Source of the DNA: Candidatus Latescibacterota bacterium
GTDB taxonomy: Bacteria > JAAXHH01
Reading direction: 5' to 3'
DNA length: 64,000 nt
Assembly: GCA_012270975.1 (NCBI GenBank)
Contig: JAAXHH010000013.1
Span: 37,240-101,239 of the forward strand
The notes below the pieces were generated by a model. That model had not been told where the DNA came from. It was given only the letters and a program-made list of their open reading frames with translations, and did no database searches. Below are positions 18,953 through 28,193 of this stretch, in pieces (position 1 is the stretch's first letter; each line of letters begins with the position of its first letter). The translations under genes and the position numbers were made by a program.

Positions 18953-19526
18953 TTATTGGGCAGGCTGCGTGGTGGCTTCCTCTCCGCCCATGGACTCTCC
19001 CGAGTCGCCTTCGTCCATACCCTCTTCGTCCATTTCGCCTTCACCTTCGCCCATCTCGCCTTCGCCCATCTCGCCTTCGCCCGCATCCGGGGGAGCATCG
19101 GCAGTCATAACATGCAGCATGTCTCCCACCGCGGCACCGATCTCGGTCGCGGCGTTTCCGCCGTTGAGGGCGATCTGAAGCGTGCCGGACTCCTCGTCGA
19201 TCCGTGCGAGCCAGCCACCCTCGGCCACGTCGCTGTAATCCACGACCATCGGCATGACAAGGGTGTGTTCGTTATGGGTGATCGAAATCCAGCCATCCGA
19301 GGCAAAGCCGGCTTCCATCAACTGATCGCTCGTGGTGTTCGTGTTGATGTTGGCGAATTCCTCACTGATACTGGTAATCTCGACGTTGATCATGGGAACA
19401 TCAGCGGCCATCTCTTCCATGGCCGCCTCTTCCGTGGCCGTTTCTTCGGTTTCTGCCCCGCCGCATCCGGACAGTCCGAACATCCCGACGAAACAGACCA
19501 GCAGGTATGATGTGAATCGGGTCATG
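18953..19526 (-). CDS. Lipoprotein with domain resembling the C-terminal domain of SAM hydroxide adenosyltransferases; acidic Gly/Glu/Met repeat tail
   Basis: Lipobox MFGLSGCGG; GWLARIDEESGTLQIALNGGNAATEIGAAVGDML; tail GEGEMGEGEMGEGEGEMDEEGMDEG. Confidence 0.55.
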
Positions 19527-19703
19527 ATCTCGTTCCTTTCATGTGGATTCCCGCATCGCGGGACATGTTGGAATAAAGAATGAATAACGGATGAATTGTG
19601 AGATTTGGAGGCTGGAACAGTATGTTTAACGCAAAACTGCAATACGCCTTATACATTTATATTTCAGTCTTCACGCATTTGCAACTACAAATCGAAGGAA
19701 TCT

Positions 19704-20507
19704 TCAGACGACGCCATGTTCGGCTGTGTCGACGAGATCCGCCCACTGCCTGCGCCCCACCTCCTTGACCAGGCCGTCGTCCCACTTTTCCAGCGGACGG
19801 TAGGACGGGTGGCCGGGACGGTCCTGGCAGGGATTGTGGCGGGTGTTGTAGCAACAGATGAGGCTCCACCGCGGGTCGTCGCTCTCGTTCGGGTCCGAAC
19901 GGTGCAGTACGTTCGCGTGGAAGAACAACGCGGTGCCGGGCGACATTTCGCAGAACACGTGGTCCAGGTGTTCCAGCGCGAGCTCCACCCGCTTCGGGTC
20001 GGCCCCCACCTGCGTGCCGTACCGGCCGTGTTCGATCCTTCCCAGGCGGTGCGAACCCCGGATGACCTGCAGACATCCGTTCCCCCGGTGAGCCCGGTCC
20101 ACGGCGATGTAGCAACTGGCCATGTCGGGATACAGCGCCTGGTTGTGGTACCAGTAGCCGTAGTCCTGGTGCCACTCCCACGCGCCGCCGACACGGGGTT
20201 CCTTGACCATCATCTTGTAATGGTACAGGTAGACCTCGTCACCCATGAGCCGTTCCAGGGTATCGACCATGCGCCGGCCGTGGCAGATGGCGTTGTAGAT
20301 GTCCTCCCGGTCTGTATCCGAGGTCAGCCAGAGCTTGCTTTCGCGGCCTTCCGTGTCCTCGGCCGCCCGGACGAGGGCGGCCTTCTCCCCGTCGATGCGC
20401 CCCACGTTGAGCAGGAGTTCCATTTCCTCCTCGTCGTACAGACCTTCCACCATCAGGTAGCCGTCTTCCCGGAACCGATGTTCATGTTCTTCGGTGAGCC
20501 GGAACAT
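19704..20507 (-). CDS. Phytanoyl-CoA dioxygenase (PhyH) family protein
   Basis: FREDGYLMVEGLYDEEEMELLL...EWHQDYGYWYHNQALYPDMASCYIAVDRAHRGNGCLQVIRGSHRLGRIEH...ALFFHANVLHRSDPNES. Confidence 0.92.
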   Translation of the reverse strand: MFRLTEEHEHRFREDGYLMVEGLYDEEEMELLLNVGRIDGEKAALVRAAEDTEGRESKLWLTSDTDREDIYNAICHGRRMVDTLERLMGDEVYLYHYKMMVKEPRVGGAWEWHQDYGYWYHNQALYPDMASCYIAVDRAHRGNGCLQVIRGSHRLGRIEHGRYGTQVGADPKRVELALEHLDHVFCEMSPGTALFFHANVLHRSDPNESDDPRWSLICCYNTRHNPCQDRPGHPSYRPLEKWDDGLVKEVGRRQWADLVDTAEHGVV

Positions 20508-20567
20508 GTGATTCTCCGTGTTCTCCGCGTTCTGGACAGAAGGACCGCGTCCCCGGTGGCGCCGTGT

Positions 20568-21806
20568 CTACACTCCGATGCGGTCGCGGTGGCGCCGTTC
20601 GATGTGGTGCGAGACCGAGCGGCACACCCGGGAGATGCCTTCGCCGATGAGCGACTGGTCGAGAAAGCTGTAGCACAGGCGGAACTGGTTCGCTCCCCGA
20701 CCGTCGGTATAGAACGAAGGGCCGGCCACGTAGGCTACCTTCTCATGTTCCACGGCCCAGGCCAGCATCGCCGAAGCGTCGATCCCCTCGGGTGCGGTCA
20801 ACCACACGTAGAATCCTCCGTCCGGCCGGGTCCAGGTCATGCCGGGCGGGGAATGCTCCGACAGCGCGTCCAGCGTGACATTGCGCTTGGTCTGGTAAAG
20901 CGCCCTGGACAGTACGATCTGGGAATCCATCAGTCCCTGGCGGCCGTATTCGTAGACGATGCGCTGTCCAAGCGTGCTGGAACACTGGTCGCTGCCCAGC
21001 TTCGCCTGGCACAACTGGGCGATGACGGGCGGCGGCGCGGCGATCCATCCGAGACGGATGCCCGGTCCGAAGATCTTGGAGAAAGTGCTGACGAACAGGA
21101 CGCCGTCGGGATTGAGTGCCTTGAGCGAAGGAGGGGGCGCATGGTCGAAGTACAGTTCCGCGTAAGCGTGGTCTTCCAGGATGGGGATATTGTACCGGTC
21201 GGCGAGTTCGACCAGCCTGCGCCGCCGTTCCAGGGGCATGGTGACGCCGCCCGGATTCTGAAACGCCGGCATGGTGTAAATCAGCTTGGCGCGCTTGCCC
21301 CGGCGTTCCAGTTCCCTCAACTGTTCTTCCAGGAGATCCACGCGCATGCCGTCGTCGTCGATATCCACCGCGACGAAATCCACGTCGTAACACCGGAAGA
21401 CCGAGAACGCGGTCAGGTAGGTTGGGGCTTCCACGATGACGATATCGCCGGGGTTGAGCAGCGTCTTGGCGATGAGATCCATGGCCTCGATCCCGCCCGT
21501 GGTGACGATAATGTCGTCCATCGTGGCGGTCACGCCTTCGACGGGTCCCATGCGGTCGGCGATCCATTCCCTGAGGGCGGTGTAACCCGCCGTGGGACCG
21601 TATTGCAGCGACATGCTCCCGTGCGTTTCGAAGACCTGGACGGCGACTTCCTTCATCGCGTCCATGGGGAACGTGGCGGCATCCGGCAAACCGCCGGCAA
21701 ATGATAGGACATCCGGCCGTTCCGCCAGCTTGAGCAGCTCAATGACCGCGGTGTCGCCAATGAGTTCCATGCGATCTGCTAATACATCCCGCCAGTCCAT
21801 CAACAA
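20568..21806 (-). CDS. PLP-dependent aminotransferase (class I/II; 2-aminoadipate transaminase/MocR-like fold)
   Basis: LSFAGGLPDAATFP...LQYGPTAGYTALREWIADRM...DIIVTTGGIEAMDLIAKTLLNPGDIVIVEAPTYLTAFSVF...STFSKIFGPGIRLGWIAAP. Confidence 0.93.
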   Translation of the reverse strand: MLMDWRDVLADRMELIGDTAVIELLKLAERPDVLSFAGGLPDAATFPMDAMKEVAVQVFETHGSMSLQYGPTAGYTALREWIADRMGPVEGVTATMDDIIVTTGGIEAMDLIAKTLLNPGDIVIVEAPTYLTAFSVFRCYDVDFVAVDIDDDGMRVDLLEEQLRELERRGKRAKLIYTMPAFQNPGGVTMPLERRRRLVELADRYNIPILEDHAYAELYFDHAPPPSLKALNPDGVLFVSTFSKIFGPGIRLGWIAAPPPVIAQLCQAKLGSDQCSSTLGQRIVYEYGRQGLMDSQIVLSRALYQTKRNVTLDALSEHSPPGMTWTRPDGGFYVWLTAPEGIDASAMLAWAVEHEKVAYVAGPSFYTDGRGANQFRLCYSFLDQSLIGEGISRVCRSVSHHIERRHRDRIGV

Positions 21807-22067
21807 CCCCCTGCGCGTAGTGCGAATGTAAAACGAACCGAACCACAGCCGGTCTCACGACCGGTGATTCCGGACCGGTGTCTTCCGGTCCTTTAAAAAC
21901 ACCGCGAAAAACGATCCGCACGATCTCCTTCCGCGTGCATTATTGTATGATTCGGCCCGCGGGAAAACAAGGCCAAAATTCCTTGACATCCTCGAAGGGT
22001 CTGGGGTTATCATGGCGAACGAATAGTGTCCTATTCACGCCCATCCCCTGCCCTGAGAGGTTATTAC

Positions 22068-22325
22068 ATGGCCGAGGACAGCCAGGTCGTAGCAAGCTTT
22101 CAGAAGAACAGCCAGGAGGAGTTCCGTTTCACCATCACGTCGTTCCGGGGAAACGAATACGCCGACATCCGCATCTACTACGAAAACGAAGGCGATTTCC
22201 TGCCCAGCAGGAAGGGCATTACCGTCTCGCCTGATGCGTGGTCAGCGTTCAGGTCCTGCCTCGACAAACTGGAGTCGGAACTCAGGGAGCGCAATCTGCT
22301 CAAAGACGACGACGGCGAGGCCTGA
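22068..22325 (+). CDS. Transcriptional coactivator p15/PC4-family ssDNA-binding protein
   Basis: EEFRFTITSFRGNEYADIRIYYENEGDFLPSRKGITVSPDAWSAFRSCLDKLESEL. Confidence 0.8.
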   Translation: MAEDSQVVASFQKNSQEEFRFTITSFRGNEYADIRIYYENEGDFLPSRKGITVSPDAWSAFRSCLDKLESELRERNLLKDDDGEA

Positions 22326-22383
22326 TCCGTAACGCCGGCTATCGGCCTCCGGTCCCGGCCGGATTACTGCGCCCGACGCCGTA

Positions 22384-23610
22384 CTACCCGACCCGGTGCC
22401 CGTCCCGGGCGAGAAAGCACTCCGGGTCGTGGTGGATCGGGAGATATCCGGTGCTCATGAGAAACTCGCCGACGATCTCCGGGCCCATGAACCGGAAGGT
22501 CTTCCTGAACACCGCGACCCATTCGTCCAGTGACGCGCAGGGCTGGACATCCAGCCACGCCTTGAAGGATCCGTACGACCGCCTGATCTCCTGGAATACC
22601 CGCGCGTTGTGGATGGCCGCGTCGATCTTGAGCCGGTTTCGGATTATGCCAGTGTCCGCGAGCAGGCGCGCGCGGTCTTTTTCACCGTAGGCCGCGACTC
22701 GGTCCACATCGAACCCGTCGAATGCCTCCCGCAGCGCCCTTCGCTTCTTCAGGACCGTCAGCCAGCTCAGCCCCGCCTGGTTGATCTCCAGCACGAGCCG
22801 CTCGAGGAAATCGTCGTCCCTGGCCAGGGGAAAACCGTATTCGTCGTCGTGGTAAGCGGCCAGCAGCGGGTCTTTCAACGTCCAGGCGCACCGGGTCCGG
22901 TCGCCGTCCTCCTCTACGTACTCGCCGGTATGGAAGGGACGGCTGTCCGTCCCGGTGATCCACGCCTCGGGCAGGTGGCGCGTGCAGTTCATCAGCGCCA
23001 GGTGGGTGTAGGTGGGCGTGATGATGAACCGCGTCACGGACGTATTGGCGAACCAGTCGATACGGTCGTGCCCCATGCCCGGTGTGCCCAGGATCACGCC
23101 CACGAGAAACCGCATGAACGCGCCGTGACTGATCAGCACCACACGTTCGCCGGTGTCGCCGAATTCGTCGTGAATCCTGCGGGCAACCTCCTCGGCCCGT
23201 TTCTGGGCGGACTCGTAGTCCTCCCAGGGCCGGCACTTCCACCATCCCGATTCGTCGAATTCGTCACCCAGCCGGACTTCCGGGAATCCCTGCTCGATCT
23301 CCGAACGCTTCATGCCGGGCCGTCCCTCGTAGTCCGCGTTGCCGGCGCCGGCCTGGACTCCGCCCTGTTCGTGTAGGTCGATCCATGCTTCCACGGACTG
23401 CCCCGTCTCCCGGATGTACGGTGCGATGGTTTCCAGCGTGCGCAGGAAGGGGCTGACGAAGATGCGGGTCGGGCGCATGTGGCGGATGCGGTTCACGAGG
23501 TATTCCGCCTGCCGGTATCCGAGGGCGGACAGGGTGGGATCCTCGGTGCGCTCTTCCTGCGGCCGGGCGTTGTTCTCGGACTCCGCGTGACGGATTATGT
23601 AAAGTTCCAT
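22384..23610 (-). CDS. Histidine phosphatase domain fused to DNA-3-methyladenine glycosylase I (TAG) domain
   Basis: N-term MELYIIRHAESENNARP...LSALGYRQAEYLVNRIRHM...VVLISHGAFMRFLVGVILG; C-term RCAWTLKDPLLAAYHDDEYGFPLARDDDFLERLVLEINQAGLSWLTVLKKRRALREAFDGFDVDRVAAYGEKDRARLLADTGIIRNRLKIDAAIHNA...FRFMGPEIVGEFLMSTGYLPIHHDPEC. Confidence 0.92.
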   Translation of the reverse strand: MELYIIRHAESENNARPQEERTEDPTLSALGYRQAEYLVNRIRHMRPTRIFVSPFLRTLETIAPYIRETGQSVEAWIDLHEQGGVQAGAGNADYEGRPGMKRSEIEQGFPEVRLGDEFDESGWWKCRPWEDYESAQKRAEEVARRIHDEFGDTGERVVLISHGAFMRFLVGVILGTPGMGHDRIDWFANTSVTRFIITPTYTHLALMNCTRHLPEAWITGTDSRPFHTGEYVEEDGDRTRCAWTLKDPLLAAYHDDEYGFPLARDDDFLERLVLEINQAGLSWLTVLKKRRALREAFDGFDVDRVAAYGEKDRARLLADTGIIRNRLKIDAAIHNARVFQEIRRSYGSFKAWLDVQPCASLDEWVAVFRKTFRFMGPEIVGEFLMSTGYLPIHHDPECFLARDGHRVG

Positions 23611-23857
23611 TGGGTTGCCGGTCTTTCTCCTGGCGGTCTGCCGGTTCAGGGTGAATGGTTCCGGATGGCTCCAGCGCCCGGGTTCAACGTGACGTTTTGC
23701 AGCGCGGATCACGGTTTCGCTTACTTCCGGGCACGACTTCCGTAAGGTATATTCCCGGTCTTTCCGTAAAAAGGAAAACGATTGACAGGCATGGCGGCGA
23801 AGGTTAAGGTTTCCCTCTCGTGCCGGAACGGATTTCCCACGACAGGAGCGTGCTCAG

Positions 23858-24967
23858 ATGGACGGGTCAGGCCAGCCCTACGTCGAATACCGAAAGGTCA
23901 GCAAAAGCTACGACGGGAAGTCCACGGTGGTCAACGACGTGGACCTGGAAATCCGCAAGGGAGAGTTCCTGACCCTCCTGGGGCCCTCCGGTTCGGGAAA
24001 AACTACCTGCCTGATGATGCTGGCCGGTTTCGAGTCGATCACGTCGGGCGAGATACGTGTAAACGGCCGGTCCATCCACACCCTGCCGCCCCGCAGTCGC
24101 GGCATCGGCATGGTCTTCCAGAACTACGCCCTCTTCCCTCATATGACCGTAGGGGCCAACCTGGCGTTCCCCCTCGAGGCCCGGGGCATGGACCGCGACA
24201 CGTGCCGGGAACGGGTGGAACGGGCTCTGCGACTGGTACGACTCGAAGGGTACGAGAACAGGCGTCCCGGCCAGCTCTCCGGGGGACAGCAGCAGCGCGT
24301 GGCCATCGCCCGGGCGCTGGTCTTCGATCCGGAACTGGTGCTCATGGACGAACCGCTCGGCGCGCTCGACCGCAGGCTTCGAGAGGAGATGCAGTACGAG
24401 ATCCGCCGCATCCACAAGACCCTGGGCGTCACCGTCGTATACGTCACCCACGACCAGCAGGAGGCCATGGTCATGTCGGACCGTATCGCCGTGCTCCGAG
24501 GCGGCATGATCGAGCAGGTCGCCGATCCCGAGACGCTCTACGAGGAACCTCAGAGCTCCTTCGTGGCCAGATTCATCGGAGAGAACAACCGCCTGCACGG
24601 CAGGGTGGCCGGCATGGACGGGGATATCTGCGAAGTGGAGACGGGCGGCGAGACCATACGGGCGATCCGAATCGCTCCCTGCCAGGCCGGCGACGAAACC
24701 ACCCTGTCCATACGGCCCGAGCGCGTGGCCATCACGCCGGAGCCCGGCCTCTATACCAACGAACTGGAGGCCCTGATCGAGGACATCACCTTCCTGGGCG
24801 ACTACCTGCGCCTTCGCGTTTCGGTGTGCGGAACATCGGATTTCGTCATCAAGATACCAAACGTCGTCGGCCACGGCGCGCTGCTGACAGGCGACCGGAT
24901 CCGTATCGGGTGGACGCCCACCGACTGCCGGGTGCTCGATCCGGACCACGAAGGAGAAGTTTCATGA
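23858..24967 (+). CDS. ABC transporter ATP-binding protein (polyamine/PotA-like)
   Basis: Walker A GPSGSGKTT, LSGGQQQRVAIARAL, LVLMDEPLGALDRRLREEMQYEIRRI, C-terminal TOBE domain. Confidence 0.95.
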   Translation: MDGSGQPYVEYRKVSKSYDGKSTVVNDVDLEIRKGEFLTLLGPSGSGKTTCLMMLAGFESITSGEIRVNGRSIHTLPPRSRGIGMVFQNYALFPHMTVGANLAFPLEARGMDRDTCRERVERALRLVRLEGYENRRPGQLSGGQQQRVAIARALVFDPELVLMDEPLGALDRRLREEMQYEIRRIHKTLGVTVVYVTHDQQEAMVMSDRIAVLRGGMIEQVADPETLYEEPQSSFVARFIGENNRLHGRVAGMDGDICEVETGGETIRAIRIAPCQAGDETTLSIRPERVAITPEPGLYTNELEALIEDITFLGDYLRLRVSVCGTSDFVIKIPNVVGHGALLTGDRIRIGWTPTDCRVLDPDHEGEVS

Positions 24968-26070
24968 CTCGTGCGTTTCTCGTAAAATGCTTACCGGTTC
25001 TGGCCACGGCCGCGCTGGTCTCCCTGCCCTGCGGAAGTACAGCCGCACAGGAACAGTCGCTTACGCTCGTCAGCTGGGGCGGTTCTTACGCCCGGGCCTG
25101 TGTGAAGGGTTTTATCGAGCGGTTCGAAGCAGAAACAGGCATAGACGTAATCATTGAGGACTACAATGGGGGACTGGCGCAGATCCGCGCCCAGGTGGAC
25201 GTCGGCAACGTGTACTGGGACGTCGTCGACATGGAGCTTGCCGACCTCGCCCGGGGCTGCGACGAAGGGCTGCTCGTCCCGATCGATATTGACGAGGATG
25301 TGGCTCCGGGACCCGGCGGTGTATCCGCGGAAGAGGATTTCGTCGACGGCAGTATCTCCGAATGCGGCGCGAACTACCTCTTCTACTCGACGGTGTTCGC
25401 GTATAACGACGAACGCATCGGGAGCAGGAAGCCAGCCGTGATCGCCGATTTCTTCGACCTGGCGAAGTTCCCGGGACGCCGGGGCATGCGGCGCTCGCCC
25501 CAGGCCAACCTGGAATTCGCGCTCATGGCCGACGGCGTACCGCTGGACGAGGTCTATGCCATGCTGGATACAGAGGAAGGCGTTGCCCGTGCCTTCCGGA
25601 AGCTGGATACGATCAAGGACCACGTCGTGTGGTGGGAGGCCGGCGCCCAGCCGCCCCAGATGCTGGCCGACGGCGAGGTGGTGATGACCACGGCCTACAA
25701 CGGCCGCGTCTTCAACGCGCAGGTCCTGGAGGGCCAGCCCTTCGTAATCGTCTGGGACGGCCAGGTCCTGGATACGGGCGGTTTCGGCATCGTCGAGGGC
25801 ACGGGCAATCTCGAAGCCGCGAAGAAGTTCGTCCGGTTCGCCACTTCGACGCAGTCCATGGTCGGCGTCACCCGTTACATCGCCTACAGTCCGACGCGCC
25901 GCTCGGCGGCATCGTTGATCACGACCCATGCCGAGACCGGGGTGGACATGAATCCCCATATGCCCACGAGTCCGGAAAACGTGGGCGGGGCCCTGAACAA
26001 CGACTGGGAATGGTGGACCGACAACGGGGAAGAGATGAACGAGCGCTTCAGTACCTGGCTGGCGAGGTGA
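24964..26070 (+). CDS. Extracellular solute-binding protein (PotD-like)
   Basis: Signal peptide; LTLVSWGGSYARACVKGFIERFEAETGIDVIIEDYNGGLAQIRAQVDVGNVYWDVVDMELADLARGCDEGLLVPID; overlaps ATPase stop. Confidence 0.93.
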   Translation: MTRAFLVKCLPVLATAALVSLPCGSTAAQEQSLTLVSWGGSYARACVKGFIERFEAETGIDVIIEDYNGGLAQIRAQVDVGNVYWDVVDMELADLARGCDEGLLVPIDIDEDVAPGPGGVSAEEDFVDGSISECGANYLFYSTVFAYNDERIGSRKPAVIADFFDLAKFPGRRGMRRSPQANLEFALMADGVPLDEVYAMLDTEEGVARAFRKLDTIKDHVVWWEAGAQPPQMLADGEVVMTTAYNGRVFNAQVLEGQPFVIVWDGQVLDTGGFGIVEGTGNLEAAKKFVRFATSTQSMVGVTRYIAYSPTRRSAASLITTHAETGVDMNPHMPTSPENVGGALNNDWEWWTDNGEEMNERFSTWLAR

Positions 26071-26082
26071 GGACAGACGGAC

Positions 26083-27300
26083 ATGAGCGAAGCACCTGAG
26101 AAGCCCGGACGAATCAGGTCCGGTCCCAGGCTGCGGGCCGCGCTCCTCGTGCTGCCCCTGCTGGCGTTTATCGGCGTAACCTTCCTGGCGCCGCTCGCCA
26201 ACATGCTCGTCCGCAGCGTCTACGACCCTGTTGTGTCCGATGCGCTTCCAGGGACGCTCGAGAAACTACGCAACTGGGACGCTCAGGCACTCCCTGACGA
26301 GACCGTGTACGAAACGCTGGCCGGGGAACTCCTGAAAGCCCGCGAGGACCGAACGCTCGGCCAGGTCGCCACCCGGATCAACCGGGTTCAGTCCGGACTG
26401 CGAAGCGTGCTCACGCGCAGCGCCAGGAGGCTGCGGAACGTCGATGAGGGTCCGTGGCGGGAAGCCATGACCGGGATCCACGCGGCCTGGGGAGAGACCG
26501 GAACCTGGCGCGCGCTGCGCGAGGCCGGTGCGCGGTATACTTCTCGCCACTACCTGAACGCCGTCGATCTGCAACGCGATTCCGACGGCTCCATCGTCCC
26601 CCAGCCGGAAGACCGGCGGATCTACCTCACCCTGTTCTGGCGGACCCTGCTCGTGAGCCTGGGAGTGACCGCCCTCTGCCTGCTCATCGGCTACCCCGTC
26701 GCGCGTCTGATCGCCCACGCCCCGCCCAGGCGCGCCTATCTGCTCCTCATCCTGGTCCTCGTGCCGTTCTGGACTTCGCTGCTCGTACGCACGACATCTT
26801 GGATCGTGCTCCTGCAGAACCAGGGCGTCCTCAACGACATGCTCGTCTACGTCGGGCTCGTCGGCGACGACGGCCGGATCGCCATGATCTACAACATGAC
26901 CGGCACCTTCGTGGCCATGACCCACGTGCTGCTGCCTTTCATGGTGCTGCCGCTCTACTCGGTCATGAGCGCCATTCCGCGGGTGCAGACGAGTGCGGCG
27001 GAATCGTTGGGCGCGTCTCCGTGGCAGTCGTTCTGGCGGGTGTACTGGCCCCAGACGCTGCCCGGCGTGGGCGCCGGTTCCCTGCTCGTTTTCATCCTGG
27101 CCATCGGATACTACATCACGCCGGCCCTGGTGGGCGGCAGCACGGGGCAGCTCATCTCCAACATGATCGCCTTCCACATGCAGTCGTCGCTGAACTGGAG
27201 TCTCGCGGCGGCGCTGGGAGGCATCCTGCTGGTGTGCGTGGCGGGGTTGTACGTGCTCTATGACCGGCTCGTGGGCATCGAGCGGATGAGGCTGGGCTGA
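26083..27300 (+). CDS. ABC transporter permease (PotB-like) with large extracytoplasmic insertion after TM1
   Basis: FWRTLLVSLGVTALCLLIGYPVARLIAHAPP...SAAESLGASPWQSFWRVYWPQTLPGVGAGSLLVFI (EAA loop). Confidence 0.94.
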   Translation: MSEAPEKPGRIRSGPRLRAALLVLPLLAFIGVTFLAPLANMLVRSVYDPVVSDALPGTLEKLRNWDAQALPDETVYETLAGELLKAREDRTLGQVATRINRVQSGLRSVLTRSARRLRNVDEGPWREAMTGIHAAWGETGTWRALREAGARYTSRHYLNAVDLQRDSDGSIVPQPEDRRIYLTLFWRTLLVSLGVTALCLLIGYPVARLIAHAPPRRAYLLLILVLVPFWTSLLVRTTSWIVLLQNQGVLNDMLVYVGLVGDDGRIAMIYNMTGTFVAMTHVLLPFMVLPLYSVMSAIPRVQTSAAESLGASPWQSFWRVYWPQTLPGVGAGSLLVFILAIGYYITPALVGGSTGQLISNMIAFHMQSSLNWSLAAALGGILLVCVAGLYVLYDRLVGIERMRLG

Positions 27301-28118
27301 TGACGATGACCGCTGAACAGGGATTCTGGCGCGCCGCGTACCTGGGATTCTGCGCGCTCGTATTCGCCTTCCTGCTCGCGCCGATCCTGGTGATCGTGCC
27401 GCTGAGCTTTAACGCCGAACCCTATTTCACCTTCACCGAGGGCATGCTCCGCCTGGACGCCGACGCCTGGTCGCTCAGGTGGTACCGGCAGATCGTGGAG
27501 GACGAGGAGTGGTCGCGGGCGCTGGCCAACAGCCTGGTCATCGGGGTCTCCGCCACGGTCCTTGCGACCGTGCTGGGCACGCTCGCAGCCCTGGGCCTGG
27601 CGAACACGGCCATGCCGGCGCGCCGTTTCGTCACGGGGCTCCTGATTTCACCCATGGTCACGCCCGTGATCATTTCGGCCGCGGGAATGTTTTTCTTCTA
27701 CTCGAACCTGGGTCTTGCCCAGACCCACCTCGGACTGATCCTCGCCCACGCCGCCCTCGGAACGCCCTTCGTCGTGATCACGGTAACGGCCACGCTGGCC
27801 GGGTACGACACGAACCTGTCGCGGGCAGCCGCCAGCCTCGGTGCGGGCCCCTTGAGGATCTTCCGGCGCGTCCAACTGCCCCTGATCGCGCCAGGGGTCG
27901 TCTCCGGTGCGATCTTCGCTTTCGCCGCGTCCTTCGACGAGGTCGTCGTGGTGCTCTTCATGGGCGGGATCGAGCAGCGGACCATACCGCGCCAGATGTG
28001 GTCGGGCATCCGCGAGGAGATCAGCCCCGCCATCCTGGCCGTGGCCGTCTTCCTCATCGTATTCGCGGTGCTGTTCCTGTTGACCGTGGAGTGGCTCAGG
28101 AGGCGGAACGCGAGGTAG
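27300..28118 (+). CDS. ABC transporter permease (PotC-like)
   Basis: WSRALANSLVIGVSATVLATVLGTLAALGLAN...RAAASLGAGPLRIFRRVQLPLIAPGVVSGAIFAFAASFDEVVVVLF. Confidence 0.95.
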   Translation: MTMTAEQGFWRAAYLGFCALVFAFLLAPILVIVPLSFNAEPYFTFTEGMLRLDADAWSLRWYRQIVEDEEWSRALANSLVIGVSATVLATVLGTLAALGLANTAMPARRFVTGLLISPMVTPVIISAAGMFFFYSNLGLAQTHLGLILAHAALGTPFVVITVTATLAGYDTNLSRAAASLGAGPLRIFRRVQLPLIAPGVVSGAIFAFAASFDEVVVVLFMGGIEQRTIPRQMWSGIREEISPAILAVAVFLIVFAVLFLLTVEWLRRRNAR

Positions 28119-28130
28119 GAGAGCCGTGGG

Positions 28131-28184
28131 GGCGAACCTGGACGCACGGGTGAACCTGGACGCACGGGCGAACCGGGACGCGCG
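28131..28184. repeat. Three tandem 18-bp repeats (ggcgaacctggacgcacg) between potC-like and Rieske genes
   Basis: Direct reading. Confidence 0.9.
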
Positions 28185-28193
28185 ACAGGGCGA

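Noticed and set aside
23782-26070. Plus-strand 762-aa ORF apparently fusing upstream sequence to the binding protein
   Set aside because: First half is an out-of-frame reading of the PotA-like ATPase gene; the binding protein starts at 24964 with its own signal peptide.
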